From Chloroflexi bacterium RBG_16_64_32 (lineage in GTDB: Bacteria > Chloroflexota > Dehalococcoidia > SM23-28-2 > RBG-16-64-32), in contig MGNZ01000063.1 of the NCBI GenBank assembly GCA_001795235.1, forward strand, positions 1 to 7,226: 7,226 bases of DNA. Direction: 5' to 3'. Position 1 is the stretch's first letter, and each line of letters starts with the position of its first letter. The position numbers were made by a program, and so were the translations under genes. The notes under the pieces were generated by a model that was not told the DNA's origin, did not search any database, and was given only the letters and a program-made list of their open reading frames with translations. Shown in pieces: positions 4,350-7,226 of this stretch.

Positions 4350-4372
4350 ATAACTTGTCAGGGAGACCGGCT

Positions 4373-5014
4373 ATGAAGGAGCTCTCGGCTAGGCAGCGGC
4401 GCATCATTGGTTTCATTGGGGAGTTCATAGGCGACCGCGACTACCCCCCCAGCATCCGCCAGATCCAGGAGGCCTGCAAGATCAGCTCCACCTCCGTTGT
4501 GGACTACAACCTGCGCATCCTGGAGAAACTTGGCTACATCCGGCGCGACCGTGAGGTGTCCCGCGCTATCGAGCTCCTGCAGCCGGGTGGCCGCCGCCCC
4601 CGTGTAGCCACTGTGCCAATCATCGGCACAATCGCCGCCGGTCAGCCCATCCCCGTCCCCACGGCAGACACCTGGCAGTCCCTTGACCCGGACGAGATGC
4701 TGGAGGTCCCGCCGGATATGGTGGCGGGCCGCGAAAACGTATACGCCCTGCGCGTGAAGGGCAATTCCATGATCGACGCCCTGGTGAACGACGGCGACGT
4801 AGTCGTCATGGAATCGACGTCTGCCGGCCAGAACGGGGAGATGGTGGCGGCTTGGCTCAAGCGGGAGCAAGAAGCCACCCTGAAGCGCATCTACAGGGAA
4901 GGGTCCACCGTCCGCCTCCAGCCCGCAAACGAGACGATGCAGCCCATCCTCACCGACGCCGATAACGTAGAGGTCCAGGGCCGCGTCATCGGCGCCATCA
5001 GAGAACTCTCCTAG
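4373..5014 (+). CDS. lexA: LexA SOS repressor / self-cleaving protease
   Basis: LexA represses DNA-damage genes and self-cleaves when stimulated by RecA filaments. This 213-residue protein has full family length. The N-terminal winged-helix domain covers about residues 1-65 (ARQRRIIGFIGEFI, PPSIRQIQEACKISSTSVV, LEKLGYIRRD). A linker runs to the cleavage site A89-G90 in GTIAAGQP. The S24 peptidase domain has catalytic S132 in GNSMIDALVNDGD and K171 in ATLKRI. The DNA-recognition region SSTSVVDYNLRIL differs from the Bacillus type but keeps the same length. ATG 4373 is chosen because GGGAG (4361-4365) lies 7 bases upstream and the protein then starts directly at the family N-terminus (MKELSARQ); an in-frame TTG at 4355 has no site. 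An SOS-type operator precedes it. No terminator is visible after it. Confidence 0.96.
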   Translation: MKELSARQRRIIGFIGEFIGDRDYPPSIRQIQEACKISSTSVVDYNLRILEKLGYIRRDREVSRAIELLQPGGRRPRVATVPIIGTIAAGQPIPVPTADTWQSLDPDEMLEVPPDMVAGRENVYALRVKGNSMIDALVNDGDVVVMESTSAGQNGEMVAAWLKREQEATLKRIYREGSTVRLQPANETMQPILTDADNVEVQGRVIGAIRELS

Positions 5015-5041
5015 CAGCGGGCGTCGCCCCTCCATCAAGGT

Positions 5042-5047
5042 TATAAT
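5042..5047 (+). promoter_or_regulatory. possible -10 element for the ABC ATPase gene
   Basis: TATAAT is a perfect -10 hexamer, 28 bases after the lexA stop. No -35 is seen 16-18 bases upstream (the region is GC-rich) and there is no TGn extension, so the ATPase gene may equally be read through from lexA. Confidence 0.35.
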
Positions 5048-5101
5048 CTCTCCGTAGCCTGCGTTCCATCGCCAGGCCAGGCAAACTGGAGAGGTCGGCG
5101 T

Positions 5102-6106
5102 TTGCTGGACGAGCCTATTCTCCGCATCGAGGGCCTTTGTGCCCAGTTCAACAGCACTGAAGGGGCCGTAAAGGCGGTGCGCGATGTCTCCCTCTCGCTG
5201 AGGCGGGGCGCCACCCTGGCCCTTACGGGCGAAAGCGGCGCTGGCAAGACCAGCGTTGGCCTGGCCGTGCTCAAGCTACTGCCCTATCCGGGCCGCATCA
5301 CCGCCGGCCGAATCTGTTTCGATGGAACGGATATCCTCACCCTCTCGCCGGAAGAGATGCGGCGGCTCCGCGGGAGCAAGATCGCGATGGTGTTCCAAGA
5401 CCCCGCCACTGGCCTGAACCCCGTCCTCACGGTGGGCGCGCAGGTGGAGGAGATCATTACCGCCCACCTTCCGGTCTCCAAACGCGAGGCCCGCAAGCGC
5501 AGTCTGGACGCCCTCGCCCAGATGGGTCTCCCGGAACCGGAGGAGGTGGCTCGAAGCTTCCCCTTCCATCTTTCCGGAGGAATGGCCCAGCGCGTAATGA
5601 TCGCCATCGCCACCGCCCTAAACCCCAAGATCCTCATCGCCGATGAGCCAACCTCCGCCCTCGACGTTACCGTCCAGGCGGCAATCCTGGACGACTTGCG
5701 CCAGCTTCAGCAGCGGTCCGGCACCTCCATCCTTCTCATCACCCACGACCTGGGCGTGGTCGCCCAGATGGCCAACGAAGTCGCCGTCATGTACGCCGGC
5801 TCCATCATCCAGGCAGGCCCCGCGCCCACCGTGTTCCAGCGGCCGCGGCACCCCTACACGTGGGCGCTTCTCAGGAGCCGTCCCCGCTGGGACCAGGACC
5901 AGGCCCGGCCCCTGCCCGCCATACGCGGGTCGCCGCCCGACCCGGCAGATCTGAGCGAGGAGTGCCCTTACCTGCCGCGCTGCCCTAAGGCCACCAGCGT
6001 CTGCCGCGCGGAGCCTGCGCCCGCCCTGTCCGAGATGGAGCCCCATCACTTCGCGGCGTGCTACAACCCGATCTACACCGGCGAGGATGCCGCCGGCCCC
6101 GGCTAG
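5102..6106 (+). CDS. oligopeptide/dipeptide ABC transporter ATP-binding protein (OppD/DppD type)
   Basis: This 334-residue ATPase energises import through a peptide- or nickel-type ABC permease at the membrane. All nucleotide-binding motifs are intact: Walker A GESGAGKTS (43-51), Q-loop VFQDP (Q99), signature LSGGMAQR (157-164), Walker B ILIADEP (177-183), D-loop SALD (185-188) and H-loop H215. The C-terminal extension is the oligo/dipeptide-specific domain with cysteines C288, C294, C301 and C320 (CPYLPRCPKATSVC...HHFAAC). The same cysteine set has been linked to an iron-sulfur cluster in some homologues. The start is TTG at 5102, supported by GGAGAGG (5088-5094) 7 bases upstream and a standard N-terminus (ILRIEGLCAQF); no ATG is nearby. 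Permease, binding protein and the partner OppF/DppF ATPase are absent downstream, because holA comes next in the opposite direction. Confidence 0.93.
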   Translation: MLDEPILRIEGLCAQFNSTEGAVKAVRDVSLSLRRGATLALTGESGAGKTSVGLAVLKLLPYPGRITAGRICFDGTDILTLSPEEMRRLRGSKIAMVFQDPATGLNPVLTVGAQVEEIITAHLPVSKREARKRSLDALAQMGLPEPEEVARSFPFHLSGGMAQRVMIAIATALNPKILIADEPTSALDVTVQAAILDDLRQLQQRSGTSILLITHDLGVVAQMANEVAVMYAGSIIQAGPAPTVFQRPRHPYTWALLRSRPRWDQDQARPLPAIRGSPPDPADLSEECPYLPRCPKATSVCRAEPAPALSEMEPHHFAACYNPIYTGEDAAGPG

Positions 6107-7110
6107 GCCCGAGGGACTGGTCTGGGCGCCGCGGCCAGGTCATTTACCAGGAGCTCCAGCGCCAGCTCGTCATCGTAGATGCCGCGCTTGATGTGCAGGT
6201 CCGCCTCCAGCAGCCGCCGGAAGGCCGCGCGCAGGCGCGCCGGAGGATAGCGCGGCGCCTGCTCCAGCAGCTTTTCCGCGGCGAAAGGCTTTGCCCCGAG
6301 GCGTTCGCCTATCTGGCGAGAGGTGGCGCCGGTCTCTAACATCTCGCGGGTCAGGGCCAGGCGGCGGTACTGCCACTGTATCATCGAGAGGATGTAGGAG
6401 GCGTTTTTCCCTTTGGCGAAGAGACGGCCAAGAAGTTTGAGGGCGGCGGCAGACCTCCCCTCCACGATGGCATCGAGCAGGCTCCAGACCTCCAACTCGC
6501 TCACGTCGCTCACGAGATCCCGCACGTCGTCCTCCCCTACAGGCCGGCCGCCGGCGTAGACCGACAGCTTCTCCATCTCGCCGGCCATCGTCCAGAGGTC
6601 ATTCCCCACATACTCGACCAGCAGTTTGACCGCTCCGGCGCTCAGGGTGAGGCCGAGAGACTCCGCGCGGTGCCGGACCCAACCCTCCACGGCAGGCGTG
6701 GAGAGACGACGGAACTCGCGGACTTCCCCCTTCCCCTTGAGGGCGTCCCGCAGCGCGTTCTCTCCCTGAACCTTGCCGTCTATCAGCACCAGATCGGTTG
6801 ACGGCGGCATCCGGCTCACGTATTCGACCAGCGGCAGCCAGGCCGCCGCCTCCGCCGGTGGCCGACCGCCGCGACGTCCGCGGCCGGCGCCGCCCAGCCG
6901 CGACAGCAGCCCCTCAACGATCACCAGCCGGTGAGCGGATAGGAACGGCACGGTGTCGCATGAGGCCGTTACCTCCGCCAGGCTGGTCTTCGCCCCGTCC
7001 AGAACGGTCGTGTTGGAGGTGAGCATGCCATCCCCGTCCAGGGAAGAGCGCAGCTCGTCCAGCCTTTGGCGAACGGAGAAGGAGTCGTCGCCGTAGAAGA
7101 CGTGCAGCAT
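6103..7110 (-). CDS. holA: DNA polymerase III delta subunit
   Basis: This subunit of the clamp loader opens the beta sliding clamp and loads it on primed DNA. The 335 residues match family length. The N-terminal RecA-like domain begins HVFYGDDSFSVRQRLDEL and contains PFLSAHRLVIVEG (55-67), a conserved delta motif; STDLVLIDG (104-112) is a later core strand. Helical domain II includes LLVEYVGNDLWTMAGEMEKLSVYAGG. The C-terminal collar domain contains IQWQYRRL and ends with ADLHIKRGIYDDELALELLV. A Gly/Arg-rich insert (residues 72-85) lies after the clamp-binding region. Delta has no ATPase motif, and none is seen. The ATG at 7110 has only a weak GAGG 8 bases upstream. Its TAG stop (6105-6103) overlaps the stop of the convergent ATPase gene by two bases. 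A tRNA gene lies 31 bases upstream in the same direction. Confidence 0.92.
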   Translation of the reverse strand: MLHVFYGDDSFSVRQRLDELRSSLDGDGMLTSNTTVLDGAKTSLAEVTASCDTVPFLSAHRLVIVEGLLSRLGGAGRGRRGGRPPAEAAAWLPLVEYVSRMPPSTDLVLIDGKVQGENALRDALKGKGEVREFRRLSTPAVEGWVRHRAESLGLTLSAGAVKLLVEYVGNDLWTMAGEMEKLSVYAGGRPVGEDDVRDLVSDVSELEVWSLLDAIVEGRSAAALKLLGRLFAKGKNASYILSMIQWQYRRLALTREMLETGATSRQIGERLGAKPFAAEKLLEQAPRYPPARLRAAFRRLLEADLHIKRGIYDDELALELLVNDLAAAPRPVPRA

Positions 7111-7141
7111 GGGACCGGCCTCAGAATATCACACGTCAATC

Positions 7142-7226
7142 TGGCGGGAGTGCGTGGGAGTCGAACCCACCCGCCCCGATGCTGTCGGGGCGCAACGGTG
7201 TTGAAGTTCGCCGGCGGCCCTCCCGC
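7142..7226 (-). tRNA. selC: tRNA-Sec-like gene (anticodon TCA), 5' part cut by window end or D-arm missing
   Basis: Read on the minus strand, the 3' half is clearly a long-variable-arm tRNA. It has a T arm GTGGG-TTCGACT-CCCAC (7170-7154), then eight bases GCACTCCC (7153-7146), a discriminator G (7145) and encoded CCA (7144-7142). Eight rather than seven acceptor bases before G73, and an 8-bp variable stem (7192-7185 with 7179-7172), are marks of bacterial selenocysteine tRNA. CTTCAAC (7206-7200) places TCA, which reads UGA, as the anticodon. Odd points: the bases closing that loop do not pair well, and only 18 bases lie between the loop and the window end. The probable explanation is that the 5' acceptor and half of the D arm lie beyond 7226. 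However, GGGAGGGC (7224-7217) pairs at 7 of 8 positions with the acceptor strand, so a D-arm-less tRNA-like form is the alternative. tRNA-Ser is less likely. Confidence 0.6.

Noticed and set aside
5019..5029. GGGC-GTC-GCCC hairpin after lexA as a terminator
   Set aside because: Only four pairs with no following T tract; too weak to call.
4358..5038. Long minus-strand open frame (226 codons) opposite lexA
   Set aside because: It mirrors lexA codons on the opposite strand, its composition is that of a GC-rich shadow frame, and it has no recognisable domain.
5618..6049. Minus-strand open frame of 143 codons opposite the ABC ATPase
   Set aside because: It is a shadow of the conserved ATPase motifs, with no start site and no family resemblance.
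1..7226. CRISPR arrays, insertion sequences, transposases, phage or toxin-antitoxin genes
   Set aside because: No repeat-spacer pattern, terminal inverted repeats or matching proteins were seen on either strand.

Overview
The window is GC-rich (roughly 60-65% by eye) and gene-dense, with short intergenic spaces and good Shine-Dalgarno sites. Gene content and protein style (a Gram-positive-type LexA with GAAC/GTTC operator half-sites, a c-di-AMP riboswitch, a CxxC small zinc-ribbon protein, a DUF3870 protein, and PIG-L and FAH hydrolases) suggest a Chloroflexota bacterium, most likely of the Dehalococcoidia. This is inference from family resemblance, not a database result. The right end stops inside or at the end of a tRNA-Sec-like gene, so the window may be a contig or an arbitrary cut.

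Layout. Bases 1-184 hold a c-di-AMP (ydaO-yuaA) riboswitch with an intrinsic terminator, leading into a 68-aa zinc-ribbon protein (213-419) that has its own terminator. A promoter at about 490-518 drives a two-gene unit: an ABM-like ferredoxin-fold protein (549-836) translationally coupled to a SAM methyltransferase (833-1624). The 181-base gap that follows carries three TTCACGC-type heptamers at exact 11-bp spacing, an inverted repeat and an extended -10 promoter. These precede a DUF3870 gene (1806-2177), which ends in a strong terminator. The next gap (2255-2416) has a nested hairpin and precedes a small unrecognised protein (2417-2665). On the minus strand, a PIG-L/LmbE deacetylase (4241-3510) and an FAH-family hydrolase (3504-2725) form an operon. 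It diverges from lexA (4373-5014), and the two opposing promoters share one -35 element beside LexA half-sites. An OppD/DppD-type ATPase gene (5102-6106) follows lexA and runs tail-to-tail into holA (7110-6103, minus), sharing the palindrome CTAG as stop codon on both strands. Upstream of holA is a tRNA with the features of selenocysteine tRNA (7226-7142).

How the parts work together. DNA maintenance (lexA, holA), second-messenger control (c-di-AMP), small-molecule modification or hydrolysis (ABM, methyltransferase, FAH, PIG-L) and peptide import (OppD-like) lie side by side, and no single pathway is evident. I did not find a convincing new multi-gene system. The most unusual signals are regulatory: the riboswitch in front of a zinc-ribbon gene, the overlapping LexA half-site array, the 11-bp-phased repeats before DUF3870, and the odd anticodon arm of the tRNA-Sec.
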